A stretch of 64,000 nt of DNA from Leptospiraceae bacterium (GTDB lineage: Bacteria; Spirochaetota; Leptospiria; Leptospirales; Leptospiraceae). The stretch lies in the NCBI GenBank assembly GCA_024233875.1, contig JACKPB010000001.1, positions 496,001 through 560,000 on the forward strand, written 5' to 3'. The first letter of the stretch is position 1, and each line of letters opens with the position of its first letter. Below are positions 16,204 to 25,723 of this stretch, piece after piece. Below the pieces are notes generated by a model that was not told where the DNA came from, made no database searches, and worked only from the letters and a program-made list of their open reading frames with translations. The position numbers were made by a program, and so were the translations under genes.

Positions 16204-18068
16204 TTCGTCTTCCTTTTTTTCGAAAGTACAAATATTGAGAGTCCGGCAACCCAGAGGAGGGGATACCCAAATAGACCCATGCTCCAGATCATCAATTTTT
16301 GGTTTTGTGTCAAAGAAATTACGGGTATCTCTTCTTTCTTAGGAAGAATTTTGTCCAGGATGGGCTTTTGAAACATCCAGTTGATCGAATTTCCGGCCAT
16401 TACCGGGTTTAGATTGAAGAGGTACATCTTATCCGTTACCCAATCGGTTGAAGCAAAAATCAAAAACCTTCCCTCTGACTCAAGATTGGCAGGATTTTCA
16501 TTTTCCTGTTTTTTGACTGGAGATAGAACTGCGGCCAAAGAATAGTTCTTTAGAAATTCATCCGCATCCATTTTTTCATTTTTATTGCTATCTATATAAG
16601 TATTGAATCCGGAATCCATAATTAGAAATTCATCATATTCAGGATTGATCCTATCCGTTCGTTTCTCGAAGTATCCTGTATTGGTCAAAACAACTCCTAC
16701 TTCTTTTTTTATAAAAAGTCGGGTTATCGGATGATCCGGAAAATTGGCTGCAATGATTTCCGGTCGACCGGGGGATTGTCTCAGATTGGCATCCCTAAAC
16801 TCTAACTTGGATTTGTCCAAAAGCCAGTTGAAATTTTCCCGGGATTTGGGATCAATTGTGATGAAGACTTTGCCTTTTTTTTCCATGACAAATTTCCTGA
16901 TATTCTCACGTCCGATTTCCGGAATTTCGATAGATGGTCCGATGAAGGCTATCATATCCGCATCTTCCGGGATGGAATCGGGGAACCCTGATTTGTAATT
17001 CAATTCATGAATACGGAAATTGAAGAAATTCAAGGTAGAGATAAATTTATCAATTTTTTCTGTGGGTTGGTTGATGTAATTGTTTCCATAGTGCTCACCA
17101 TAATTGCTACTGAAATAAATATTTTTCGGAGGGAGAGCAACATTATTGATTGCCTGAACTATCTTTCTTTCTAATTCTTCCAGGTCTTTTTTATTTTGAA
17201 CAAATACTTTTTCTTCAATATAGGGATTCCCTCCCAGATCGGCCCCTGTCTTTAGAGATCGAAAGACAATCATTCCGTTTGAGACCTGCTGAAAGTCTGT
17301 GATCAATTCTCTTTCCACGTCAGCATTTATAAACTTTACTGAAATACGTGGGTTGATCGCTTTTAGCTGCTCCAGATAGATTTCTATCTCCGGTCTGAGT
17401 GCAGAGAGAGCCCAACTTTCCTCTTTACCGGATGCTTCGAGGGGACGGGGATAAAATGCAGTAACAGATACGTCTCTGTCCAGAGATTTGATTATGGAAC
17501 GTGAAGTTTCCGAATAAGAAAACTTACCTATAGCACTGAGATCAAAATTGTAATTCTTCTTGCTTGAAAAATAATTGACGGCAATCAAAAGAGGGGCAAG
17601 GGAAAACAGACTGATCAATGTGTTTTGAAGGAGAGAGCGTTTGGCCCTACCCAGATTGGTCTGGGCAACTTCTGATTGCTTTGTAATCAAAATCAAAAGT
17701 TGAAATACAAGAGTGATGAGTGAAGTCAGGATGACGAGAACCAAAAGAAAGTCTCTAACCTTAGGAATCATACTCAATTCGGTTGATATCCCCGGTTTTG
17801 CAGGCATATCCAGGTAGATACGCAATGAGTAAAAAAGAAAGGAGGATGCAGTCAGGATTGATATTGTAAACGCTGTGGGACCGGGAGATTCGTTCTTTTG
17901 TTTTTGATACAATCGGAAGCCCAGATCTGAAAAACAAAAGAGAAGAAAAAAGAAATCCCTAAAGTTTTTCATCACAGGATTCAAAAAGAAATCATAACTC
18001 AGAAAATAAAAATACAGAGAAATGATTGAGAAAAATGGAATTACTGTGTTGGGTGAAAGATTTCTCAT
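16200..18068 (-). CDS. GldG-like ABC transporter auxiliary protein
   Basis: 622 aa from ATG 18068, chosen because AGGAGG lies 8 nt upstream and the ATG overlaps the permease stop as ATGA; a GTG at 18077 is the alternative. Several N-terminal membrane helices, then a periplasmic ABC_transp_aux/GldG domain (SRSIIKSLDRDVSVTAFYPR; IYFSSNYGEHYGNN; ADMIAFIGPSIEIPE; GKVFITIDPKSRENF), and a C-terminal helix (LWVAGLSIFVLSKKRK). Family members pair with GldA/GldF-type ABC complexes; the transported substrate is not known. Here gliding is unlikely. Confidence 0.82.
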   Translation of the reverse strand: MRNLSPNTVIPFFSIISLYFYFLSYDFFLNPVMKNFRDFFFLLFCFSDLGFRLYQKQKNESPGPTAFTISILTASSFLFYSLRIYLDMPAKPGISTELSMIPKVRDFLLVLVILTSLITLVFQLLILITKQSEVAQTNLGRAKRSLLQNTLISLFSLAPLLIAVNYFSSKKNYNFDLSAIGKFSYSETSRSIIKSLDRDVSVTAFYPRPLEASGKEESWALSALRPEIEIYLEQLKAINPRISVKFINADVERELITDFQQVSNGMIVFRSLKTGADLGGNPYIEEKVFVQNKKDLEELERKIVQAINNVALPPKNIYFSSNYGEHYGNNYINQPTEKIDKFISTLNFFNFRIHELNYKSGFPDSIPEDADMIAFIGPSIEIPEIGRENIRKFVMEKKGKVFITIDPKSRENFNWLLDKSKLEFRDANLRQSPGRPEIIAANFPDHPITRLFIKKEVGVVLTNTGYFEKRTDRINPEYDEFLIMDSGFNTYIDSNKNEKMDADEFLKNYSLAAVLSPVKKQENENPANLESEGRFLIFASTDWVTDKMYLFNLNPVMAGNSINWMFQKPILDKILPKKEEIPVISLTQNQKLMIWSMGLFGYPLLWVAGLSIFVLSKKRKTK

Positions 18069-18790
18069 CCCGCCCACCTCCTGGACTCAAGCGATTTAAC
18101 AGTCAGATAAAGAAAGGTTCCCACACCCGATAGAAAAAAGACTACTGATTTAAAGGGTATAACACCTTTCGAAAAAGAGAAAAAATGGGAAAATATATGG
18201 AGATGAAAGAGGACGGATCTTGTCGTGGACTCAAAGAGGTGAGAGAAAAAACCCAAGACCCAAAGAGTCATAATAATCAAGACAGATATCAAAAGAGAAA
18301 TCATTTGATTCTTACCCAAACTGGAACCGAATAGCCCGACAGTATAGGTAAAAATTCCCAGAAGAAAAACACCCAGAGAACCGCTCATGACGATATAAAG
18401 TGGAGCTTTCCAATAAGCAAAAAGTAAAATTGGAAAGAAGCCATTTATGAAAATTGTTATAAAGAGACAGATCGCTACACCGAAAAGGAATTTTCCCATT
18501 ACGATTTCTGCATCTGTGATGGGGCTTGTGTAGAGAAGCTCCATCGTTCCTTTATTTTTTTCTTCAACGATAGAACCCATTGCCAGAATGAGCATAGCCA
18601 CAATAATTGTGCTCATGAATGAAATGAAGGTTACAATCGTTGCTTCTTCATGATTCGTTCTTTCGTTGAAGTTTGATATCAACACAAAAAGTGCATTGAG
18701 GAAAGCAGTTCCACCCAGAATCAGGGGAGCCATGAATGTATGAAAGAAAACATTCCATTCCTTGAAAAAAATCCATTTGATATTTCTCAT
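18065..18790 (-). CDS. ABC-2 type permease (GldF/NosY-like)
   Basis: 241 aa with six predicted membrane helices. The conserved region GSIVEEKNKGTMELLYTSPITDAEIVMGKFL is typical of ABC-2 permeases of the NosY/GldF type. SD AAGGGA precedes the ATG. It follows the ATPase gene by 15 bp and overlaps the GldG-like gene by 4 bp, so the three form one transporter. Confidence 0.88.
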   Translation of the reverse strand: MRNIKWIFFKEWNVFFHTFMAPLILGGTAFLNALFVLISNFNERTNHEEATIVTFISFMSTIIVAMLILAMGSIVEEKNKGTMELLYTSPITDAEIVMGKFLFGVAICLFITIFINGFFPILLFAYWKAPLYIVMSGSLGVFLLGIFTYTVGLFGSSLGKNQMISLLISVLIIMTLWVLGFFSHLFESTTRSVLFHLHIFSHFFSFSKGVIPFKSVVFFLSGVGTFLYLTVKSLESRRWAG

Positions 18791-18805
18791 ATGTTTTTTC
18801 CCTTT

Positions 18806-19732
18806 TTAAAAACTCGTCAAAAATATTTGTTCCAGAGTAACTTCCTGTTTTTTCAGGTATTGAAGTTTCAGTCCTTTTTCTTTAAAGGAATCCAAAAGTT
18901 TTTCACGACACTGAACTTCATTAGTTGATTTCAATGAGAATGTGATACCATCCATTTCCTCTTCTTCCGAACGGATCTGAATGTCCTTGTCGAGAGATTT
19001 TACAAAATTTCTCATTTCAACCACTGACTTCCCGGTTAAATTCACCTCTAAAAGTGCTAATTTTTGCAGTTCTCTGTCCAATTCCTCTTTATTGTAATTG
19101 AATTGAATCTTTCCATCATGAAGGAAAAGGAAACGATCACATGTTTTTTGAAGTTCGGAAAGTATGTGGCTGGAAATCAAAACTGTATGCTCTCCCGCCA
19201 GACTTCGAATGAGTTTTCTCATCTCCATGATCTGCTTTGGATCGAGACCGGAAATCGGTTCATCCATAATGATGACTGGAGGAGCTCCCAGAAGTGCCTG
19301 AGCTATTCCTGCCCTCTTACGATAGCCCAGAGAAAGGTTGCCCAAAAAATTATCTCTTTCTTCGGTGAGGGCAGTTTTTTGTACTACACGGTCTATCTCT
19401 GCTTTCAACTTGTCTTCTGCTATCCCTTTCAATCGTGATACATGAAGAAGATAGCTTTCGACTGTCATGTCTTCATAGAGAGGTGGGGTTTCCGGAAGGT
19501 AGCCGATGTGTTTTTTTGCTTCAATCGGATCATTGAAATTACTAATCCCGTTGATCGTAACCTCTCCTTCCGTAGGAATCAAGAACCCGGTTAGAATGCG
19601 TAAGGTAGTAGTTTTCCCGGAGCCATTCAATCCCAGAAGTCCAACAATCTCTCCCTTCTTCAGTTCAAAATGAATTCCATTGATGGCCAATTTTTGACCA
19701 TAGTACTTTATTAGATTTGTTGCTTTTATCAT
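18806..19732 (-). CDS. ABC transporter ATP-binding protein (GldA-like)
   Basis: 308 aa. Walker A GLNGSGKT (34-41), Q-loop region HIGYLPETPPLYEDMTV, signature LSLGYRKRAGIAQALLG, Walker B VIIMDEPISGLDP and an H-loop ISSHIL. It has the C-terminal extension of about 80 residues found in CcmA/GldA-type ATPases. It powers the permease encoded next. Confidence 0.93.
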   Translation of the reverse strand: MIKATNLIKYYGQKLAINGIHFELKKGEIVGLLGLNGSGKTTTLRILTGFLIPTEGEVTINGISNFNDPIEAKKHIGYLPETPPLYEDMTVESYLLHVSRLKGIAEDKLKAEIDRVVQKTALTEERDNFLGNLSLGYRKRAGIAQALLGAPPVIIMDEPISGLDPKQIMEMRKLIRSLAGEHTVLISSHILSELQKTCDRFLFLHDGKIQFNYNKEELDRELQKLALLEVNLTGKSVVEMRNFVKSLDKDIQIRSEEEEMDGITFSLKSTNEVQCREKLLDSFKEKGLKLQYLKKQEVTLEQIFLTSF

Positions 19733-19750
19733 AGTTTACCCTTTATGAAT

Positions 19751-20623
19751 CTACCAATCGCCGGATGCACCACCCCCTCCAAAACTCCCCCCTCCACCTG
19801 AGAAAAAATCTCCGGAATGGCTCGAACCATAAGAGGAAGAGGAAGAAAAGAAGGGTAGGCTACCCGATTTACCCATGAAATACAAAATTAAAAAAACAAT
19901 ACAGCCTGCAATTCCACTGAAAATAGCACCTATGAATCCTACCATTTCCAGCCAGAGGAGAACTACACTCACAATGGATCCATATCCCAGTGAGGTAAAA
20001 AATACAGGAATCCCAATCATATCCGTAAAAAACAATCCCATTAAAAGTGCAGTGAAGAGTAGGGCAGAAGGAAATTCCTTGGTCTCTTTTTTCAGTGGAG
20101 GTCTATGCTTAGGAATCGGTTCACCGGGAATCGGAGAAATTAGTTCGGATAGGGCATCGATTCCCTCGTCTAAGCCTCTGTAGTATTGATCATTTTTGAA
20201 GAAGGGAGTGATGATCGATCGGATGATTCTTTTGCTCAACACATCCGTAACCCTACCTTCGAGTCCGTATCCAACTTCTATGCGAATTCTATGGTCCTGT
20301 TTGGCGATGACAATCAAGAGACCATTGTCTTTACCTTTCTGACCCAATTCCCAGGTCGAGGCTACTCGATAGGAAAATTCTTCTATCGCTTCCCCTTCTG
20401 TACTTTGGACCATAAGGATGGCAATTTGTGTTCCATCCCTCTCTTCGATGATTTTGCACTTTTGGGAAAGCTCACCGATTTCTGCTTCTGTAAGGGTAGA
20501 AGTCTGATCGATTACTCTAGCACTAAGCGCCGGGACCGGAACCTCAGATCTGAGTTCGGTAAATTGTATGACAAAAAATACAAGAAAAATAGATTGAATA
20601 AACCTTCTAAATATTTTTTGCAT
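19751..20623 (-). CDS. TPM-domain membrane protein (YgcG family)
   Basis: 290 aa. Signal peptide, then a TPM domain (ARVIDQTSTLTEAEIGEL; TQIAILMVQSTEGEAIEEFS; GKDNGLLIVIAKQDHRIRIEVGYGLEGRVTD), two membrane segments, and a Gly/Ser-rich tail ending FSGGGGSFGGGGASGDW, the standard architecture of this family. TPM proteins have been linked to photosystem repair phosphatase in plants and to membrane protein quality control in bacteria; the role here is unknown. The companion LemA gene is not next to it. SD AAGGA before the ATG; gap to tldE is 6 bp. Confidence 0.88.
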   Translation of the reverse strand: MQKIFRRFIQSIFLVFFVIQFTELRSEVPVPALSARVIDQTSTLTEAEIGELSQKCKIIEERDGTQIAILMVQSTEGEAIEEFSYRVASTWELGQKGKDNGLLIVIAKQDHRIRIEVGYGLEGRVTDVLSKRIIRSIITPFFKNDQYYRGLDEGIDALSELISPIPGEPIPKHRPPLKKETKEFPSALLFTALLMGLFFTDMIGIPVFFTSLGYGSIVSVVLLWLEMVGFIGAIFSGIAGCIVFLILYFMGKSGSLPFFSSSSSYGSSHSGDFFSGGGGSFGGGGASGDW

Positions 20624-20629
20624 TTTTCC

Positions 20630-21964
20630 TTATCCGGCGATTGCCATAGACTCAACGAGAATATCGGGCATTTTTACAGAACTGTATGAGTCAGAGTATT
20701 CATTCGATAAATCTAAGATCATTTGAATCATATCGAAGTAATTGCCGCTCAGAGTAATTTTGTCCACAGGGTGGACTCTCTCTCCATTTTCATAATAAAA
20801 CCCCTGAACACCGATTGAAATGTCTCCCGAGATAGAGGAACATCCGGAACCACCTTCCAGTTTTGTGATGTAAAGCATTTTGGGAAAGGTTTTCAGTAAT
20901 TCCTCTGTGGACTTTGTTCCCCGGGGGATGAAAAGATTGGATGTAGTAGTTCCTGCTTTTCCTGTATGACCCCGACTTCCGTGACCTGTAGGCTTTACCC
21001 CATCTTTCTTGGCAGATTCCAAATTGTAGAGGAAGGTCTTCAAAACCCCATCTTTTATGATTTCAGTTTTGGAAGTAGGAACTCCTTCACTGTCCAGATA
21101 CTTGGAACCGGGCATTCCGGGGATATGGGGGTCACAGATAAGATTCAATTTTTCGGAAGCGATCTTTTCACCCAATCTTCCCTTCAACCTGGATCTTTCT
21201 TTCTGGACAGATTCAGCAAAATAGGGGGAGAGAAACATTCCCATTAGAGAGGTTGAAATACGGTTGGAAAATAAGATGGGATAGTTCCCGCCTGAAATCG
21301 GTTTGGCACCCAGGAGTTCTATTCCACGTGATACAGCTTTGGAAGCCATGAATTGAGGATTGAAATCCTGAAAACTCCTGTAGGAATTTGCATAGACACC
21401 CATCTTTTTTTGATCTTCCAGAGCTGCAGTGACTCCCAGATAAGCAGAGATACTGTTGGAACGTCTTGAATAGGAGACACCCTTTGAGTTTCTCAACACA
21501 TAGGAGGATTCAGATTTGCCCACTCCGAGGTAGGGTACATTTTCAATTCTCTCATCAGAGTGGAGGGCGATGTCTTCCAACTTCATTCCCAGGTTGACCA
21601 TTTCCTGAAAATGAACATCCTGAATCGATTCTTCGAATGATTTGAGATCCAGAGAAGGTAGTACAGTAGCTTCCGGAAGATCCAGATCCAATCGATTGGT
21701 GATTTTAGAATTGGAAAGTGCATCCTTCAGGGTTTGATCCAATGCGGGAGTTGAAAATTTTTCCGTAAAGGAGATACCCGGGCGACCTTCAACAAAAAGT
21801 CGAATCCCTATTCCATTGACTGAAGAAATTTCTGTATTTTGAATCTTGGATTGAAAGATCTCAACACCGGTGGATTCTGAAAATCCGGCTAAAATATCAA
21901 ATTGGTCTACACCTGCTGAGTTTGCTTTATTATAGAGATAGTCTACTGCATCTTCTAGGTTCAA
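20630..21964 (-). CDS. tldE: TldE/PmbA-type subunit of the TldD/E protease
   Basis: 444 aa. Typical PmbA/TldE features: FDILAGFSESTGVEIFQSKIQNTE at the N terminus, AKPISGGNYPILFSNRIST in the middle, and C-terminal GTTTSNLFIPRG, GGSGCSSISGDISIGVQGFYYENGE. No HExxxH is present, as expected for the non-catalytic partner. TldD/TldE heterodimers degrade unfolded or modified peptides in the cytoplasm. The ATG overlaps the tldD stop (ATGA). Confidence 0.9.
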   Translation of the reverse strand: MNLEDAVDYLYNKANSAGVDQFDILAGFSESTGVEIFQSKIQNTEISSVNGIGIRLFVEGRPGISFTEKFSTPALDQTLKDALSNSKITNRLDLDLPEATVLPSLDLKSFEESIQDVHFQEMVNLGMKLEDIALHSDERIENVPYLGVGKSESSYVLRNSKGVSYSRRSNSISAYLGVTAALEDQKKMGVYANSYRSFQDFNPQFMASKAVSRGIELLGAKPISGGNYPILFSNRISTSLMGMFLSPYFAESVQKERSRLKGRLGEKIASEKLNLICDPHIPGMPGSKYLDSEGVPTSKTEIIKDGVLKTFLYNLESAKKDGVKPTGHGSRGHTGKAGTTTSNLFIPRGTKSTEELLKTFPKMLYITKLEGGSGCSSISGDISIGVQGFYYENGERVHPVDKITLSGNYFDMIQMILDLSNEYSDSYSSVKMPDILVESMAIAG

Positions 21965-23343
21965 GATCTTCCTCCCACCAGAATTTCATCCACTTTAATA
22001 GTTGGTTGACCAACTGTGACCGGAATGGATCCGGATGCCGCCCCACACATTCCTGCTGAGATCTCCAGATCGTTACCCACCATAGATATCTTCGGGAGGA
22101 TTTCATGTCCTTTCCCTATGAGAGTCGCTCCCCTTACTGGTTCCGCAATTTTCCCTTTTCGGATCATGTAGGCTTCTTCCACTGAAAAATTGAATTCACC
22201 TGTAGCAGGGTTTACCGATCCTCCACCCATTTTTTTGGCATAGAGTCCTTCTTCAACAGAAGAGATCATATCTTCCCGGCTACTGTTTCCGGCGGCTATG
22301 TATGTGTTTCTCATTCGTGATACAGGAGCATAGCTGTATGACTCGCGTCTTGCTGAACCTGTTCTCCGAACGCCTACTTCTATGGAACCAATTCTATCCG
22401 AGAGGTAATTCTTCAGAATCCCATTTTCAATGAGAACAGTTTTTTCCGGTTTGTAGCCTTCATCATCTATATTGATTGAACCCCAGGAATTCGGGATGGT
22501 TCCATCGTCTATTGCTGTCAGACATTCTGCTGCGATACGTTCATTGAGTTTCCCTGTGAAGGGGGAAGATTTTTTTCTGATTGCTTCCGTTTCGAGGGGA
22601 TGACCGCAGGCTTCATGAAAGATGACGCCTCCGAATCCATTTCCCATCACAACCGGCATTTTCTTCCCTCTGGCATACCCTGCTGAGAGCATGAGGAGAG
22701 CTCTTTCGCCTGCTGATTTTGCCAGATTGTCAATGTTCAGAGATTCAAAAAATTCAAAGCCTCTCTGAGCACCGGGAGATTCCGAGCCCGAATAGATTTC
22801 TTTTCCATCCGATGCAGTCACTCCAATGGAAAATCGGGAGTGAACCCGAACGTCTTCTACAGCAAGTCCTTCACTGTTGAATATCAAAATACTTGAATGA
22901 CTATCATAGGCACTGGCAGAGACCTGGGTGATTTTGGTAGATATCCCCCGGGCCACACTGTCAGCCTGTTTTAAAAAGTTAAGTTTTCTTTCCTGCTCTA
23001 CAGAACGGGGATCTATGGAGATGTTCTGAACGGGAATAGAATACAAATCCTGAATTACAATCCTGTCCTTTGAAACCTGAGAATTGCTTCTGGTCGAGAT
23101 CAGACTTTCTATCAGTTTTCTCAGACTCTCCGGATCTTCATTTCCCGTACAGGCATACAAAACATCCGTTCCGAAAAGCAGACGTATTCCTATACCGAAT
23201 TCCGTTCCGGCAGATGCAGTTTCCACTTTTTGATTGTTGTAGTTGACACTGGAGCTTCTCGTCTCCTCAACAAAAAGTTCTACAAAATCCGCGCCTCTCA
23301 TGAGTCCAAAATTAATTAAGTCATTCGCTAATTGATTGTTCAA
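21961..23343 (-). CDS. tldD: TldD metalloprotease subunit
   Basis: 460 aa. The zinc site HEACGHPLE (HExxxH) near residue 243 and the flanking VVMGNGFGGVIFHEACGHPLE are diagnostic of TldD. The C-terminal VRGATLIGKGHEILPKISMVG and AGMCGAASGSIPVTVGQPT are also typical. TTG start at 23343 is supported by GGAGGT 5 nt upstream. First gene of the eight-gene operon running to 14702. Confidence 0.93.
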   Translation of the reverse strand: MNNQLANDLINFGLMRGADFVELFVEETRSSSVNYNNQKVETASAGTEFGIGIRLLFGTDVLYACTGNEDPESLRKLIESLISTRSNSQVSKDRIVIQDLYSIPVQNISIDPRSVEQERKLNFLKQADSVARGISTKITQVSASAYDSHSSILIFNSEGLAVEDVRVHSRFSIGVTASDGKEIYSGSESPGAQRGFEFFESLNIDNLAKSAGERALLMLSAGYARGKKMPVVMGNGFGGVIFHEACGHPLETEAIRKKSSPFTGKLNERIAAECLTAIDDGTIPNSWGSINIDDEGYKPEKTVLIENGILKNYLSDRIGSIEVGVRRTGSARRESYSYAPVSRMRNTYIAAGNSSREDMISSVEEGLYAKKMGGGSVNPATGEFNFSVEEAYMIRKGKIAEPVRGATLIGKGHEILPKISMVGNDLEISAGMCGAASGSIPVTVGQPTIKVDEILVGGRS

Positions 23344-23411
23344 AAGTACCTCCGTAAAAACTTGAAGTGAATCGTATCTTTCTATCCGTAATGGAACACG
23401 GACAATTGAGA

Positions 23412-23442
23412 TTTACCTTTTGAATTGCTTCGAAAAGGTAAA
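23412..23442. terminator. Inverted repeat between the 103-aa gene and tldD
   Basis: Ten-bp perfect arms TTTACCTTTT/AAAAGGTAAA with an 11-nt centre. It may terminate the small genes upstream on the reverse strand, although the T-rich side (TTTTAT) faces the plus strand. Confidence 0.5.
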
Positions 23443-23479
23443 TTTTATATCGGGATAGACCGGGGTGAGAATCATTGAA

Positions 23480-23791
23480 TCAATTGATGAGGTGCTTTAG
23501 GTTCCCGGTGTCCTGTTTGTAGTTTTTTCCGGATGTAATGTACCGAAAATGATTTCTGGCATTGTGGTTCTTGGTGTGTAGAAATTCAGCATGGGCACCT
23601 GTATTTTCAAAAGATGAAAAATCATTTCTGTGAAAGACCATACCGGTGTCTACATCCGCCATTTCAAATTCATTGACCAGAGGACCTTCATACACTAGAC
23701 GAATCTTTGTTCCATCATTTAGAACACCTATCACATACTTATTTCCATTGAAATGAGGGATTTTTTGCTCTAAAAATGTTCTATTGTCCAT
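23480..23791 (-). CDS. Hypothetical protein, 103 aa
   Basis: Starts MDNRTFLEQKIPHFNGNKYVI. I chose the ATG at 23791 because AGGAGA lies 7 nt upstream; a longer open frame to 23962 exists but its first part overlaps a better small gene in another frame. Basic and His/Asn-rich at the C terminus (HTKNHNARNHFRYITSGKNY). No signal peptide or known motif. Family not recognised. Confidence 0.65.
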   Translation of the reverse strand: MDNRTFLEQKIPHFNGNKYVIGVLNDGTKIRLVYEGPLVNEFEMADVDTGMVFHRNDFSSFENTGAHAEFLHTKNHNARNHFRYITSGKNYKQDTGNLKHLIN

Positions 23792-23861
23792 AAATAGTTC
23801 TCCTAATGGGATATTTCCCACCTCCGAGACCAAAAGCAAGAAATTTTTTGTCGAAAATTTC

Positions 23862-23969
23862 TCAGAATTTTTTTCGCAAGATGAGAATCGATCCGAAAAT
23901 TCCACCCAATAGTAGCCCCAAACTGTATTGAATGGCAGGATAATAAAGATAACCCAATTCAAATTCCAT
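23862..23969 (-). CDS. 35-aa single-pass membrane microprotein
   Basis: ATG at 23969 is preceded by TAGGAGGAAAAAAA, the strongest SD in this area. The peptide begins MEFELGYLYYPAIQY, continues with a Gly/Leu/Ile-rich helix (SLGLLLGGIFGSILIL) and ends RKKF before TGA: one membrane span with a positive cytoplasmic end. It starts 50 bp from the divergent lpxK gene and precedes the 103-aa gene. Similar in size to small respiratory or assembly subunits, but I cannot assign it. Confidence 0.55.
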   Translation of the reverse strand: MEFELGYLYYPAIQYSLGLLLGGIFGSILILRKKF

Positions 23970-24019
23970 TTTTTTTCCTCCTAAAATTCAACTTCCCTTT
24001 CCCATTAAGGGTAAAAAAA

Positions 24020-25066
24020 ATGATCATCGGAGTGCCGATTTTGAAAAAAAATTTGAGATTTTTACTTTTTTTTTTGATTCCCCTGTATCGTGGTCTCTTT
24101 CTTCTCCACAGGTATTTCAAAAAACGAGAGAAGTTGCCCGTCCGGAGGGTATGGAGTATAGGAAATCTATCTGTTGGGGGCACGGGAAAGACTCCCTTTA
24201 TTCTCACTCTTCTCGGAATGGCAAGAAGTCTGGGCCTGGAAAGTATCGTCGTTTTGAGTCGGGGATATGGAGGAAGCTTGAGTCGGAAAGGAGGGGAGGT
24301 CTCAGTCCATTCCCATCCAAATGAAGTGGGCGATGAACCCCTGATGATAAAGAAAAATTTCCCCGAAGTGAGAGTTCTCATCGGTCAAAATCGCTACCAA
24401 ACCTTTCTGAACTTTGTGAGTAAACCCGATTCAATTCAATTGGTTCTTCTGGACGATGGGTTTCAGCACCACGCTCTCGAAAGAGACCTGGATTTTGTGC
24501 TCATTGATACATCCAAAGCTCCGGAACGATTTCTTCTTCCGGTGGGAAATCTCAGGGAATCTTATTCTGCCCTGAACCGTGCCGATTATCTTGTGTTCTC
24601 CAAATTCAATTTGGGGCAAAAGGCTTATGATTTAGAACTGGAATCCGAATTCCGGAGGAGATTTCCAAACCTGAGGTACTTGAGATTTGGTTTGCAACCC
24701 CAAGAAATCAAGAACAGGGAAGGTGAGTCGATTGATATGGAAAACTGCAAGAAGTTCTCTGTGTTTTTCTTTTCCGGAATAGGCAATCCGAAAACATTTT
24801 TTTCCCACACCGAAAGGTACTTTTTAAAGAAAATTGGAGAGAAGGTATTTCTGGATCATCATAAGTTTACAGAATCGGATATGATGAATTTATCTAGAGA
24901 ATCCAAAAATTCAGATATCTTGCTCTGTACTGAAAAAGATTTTGTGAAGTGCAGAGAATTGAAAGATCTTCCCAAAAACCTCTTTTATCTGTCTTCTGAG
25001 GGAGAGATCACTCCCGGTGAAGTTTTGAGAGAGGAAATGAAAGATTTATTGAGGAATGGACTCTAA
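24020..25066 (+). CDS. lpxK: Tetraacyldisaccharide 4'-kinase (lipid A synthesis)
   Basis: 348 aa. Phosphorylates the 4' position of the lipid A disaccharide at the inner membrane. N-terminal membrane-binding helix (LRFLLFFLIPLYRGLFLLHRYF), P-loop SVGGTGKT (51-58), then VVLSRGYGG, GDEPLMI and LLDDGFQHHALERDLD, all family hallmarks. AAGGGT precedes the ATG. The last 21 bp overlap the convergent gene at 25046. Confidence 0.95.
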   Translation: MIIGVPILKKNLRFLLFFLIPLYRGLFLLHRYFKKREKLPVRRVWSIGNLSVGGTGKTPFILTLLGMARSLGLESIVVLSRGYGGSLSRKGGEVSVHSHPNEVGDEPLMIKKNFPEVRVLIGQNRYQTFLNFVSKPDSIQLVLLDDGFQHHALERDLDFVLIDTSKAPERFLLPVGNLRESYSALNRADYLVFSKFNLGQKAYDLELESEFRRRFPNLRYLRFGLQPQEIKNREGESIDMENCKKFSVFFFSGIGNPKTFFSHTERYFLKKIGEKVFLDHHKFTESDMMNLSRESKNSDILLCTEKDFVKCRELKDLPKNLFYLSSEGEITPGEVLREEMKDLLRNGL

Positions 25067-25723
25067 GACTTCTTTGGCATTGTTTTTGACTTCAATTGAA
25101 TACTTTGAATCCAGGAGTTTCATGAGGGGAATGTAACTGGATTTGGATTTGAAAATCCCCAGTGCTTCAATCACAGAAAGCATCAATTCTGTATCTTCTT
25201 CATCCACTCTCTTTTTTTTCAATTCGGTATGAATGATGCCTATCAGAAGCTTTGTTGTCTGATCTTTTCTTTCTTCAAAATCAGAAATCACTGTAATGCA
25301 GGTACCCGCTACATCCCCACTGGTCTCACTAATGATTTGATTGTGGAGTTTGGTGTAGGCTTCGTCTCGAAAACTGGTTTTCTTCAGATAACCCAACATA
25401 AAACAGGTTTTTTTCCGAATGATAGAATTGTAGGAAGATCCTGAATCCGGACTGGACTGAAAGAGTTCTCCGAGAATGGTCAAAATTTCTCTTCCTTTGG
25501 ATTCGAGTTGATTCATGTTTTCGATGAGAACAATGTTCAGGCGCTCCATAACCAGGATTTTGAATCTGGGTCGTCCCTGTGGATCGGAGGCGTATTTTCC
25601 GAGGGTCTTCAGGTCGTTGAAGTTGAGTTTCGATATTTCTTCAGGAGAGGGTTCTCCGGAATTGATGGATAAAAATGGAATCAGTAAAACAAAGAAGAAA
25701 AGTAGGGATTTACTTTTTATCAT
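25046..25723 (-). CDS. Secreted HEAT-repeat-like protein
   Basis: 225 aa. Signal peptide (SLLFFFVLLIPFLSINSG), then an all-helical repeat region (e.g. IIRKKTCFMLGYLKK; LMLSVIEALGIFKSKSSYIPLMKLLDS) of HEAT-like appearance. Probably periplasmic scaffold or binding protein. It overlaps the upstream HAMP gene by 14 bp and the lpxK end by 21 bp. Function unknown. Confidence 0.72.
   Translation of the reverse strand: MIKSKSLLFFFVLLIPFLSINSGEPSPEEISKLNFNDLKTLGKYASDPQGRPRFKILVMERLNIVLIENMNQLESKGREILTILGELFQSSPDSGSSYNSIIRKKTCFMLGYLKKTSFRDEAYTKLHNQIISETSGDVAGTCITVISDFEERKDQTTKLLIGIIHTELKKKRVDEEDTELMLSVIEALGIFKSKSSYIPLMKLLDSKYSIEVKNNAKEVLESIPQ

Noticed and set aside
23480..23962. 160-aa reverse-strand frame starting TTG 23962
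   Set aside because: It merges a weak TTG frame with a gene that has its own SD and ATG at 23791; its first third overlaps the 35-aa frame with the much better SD.
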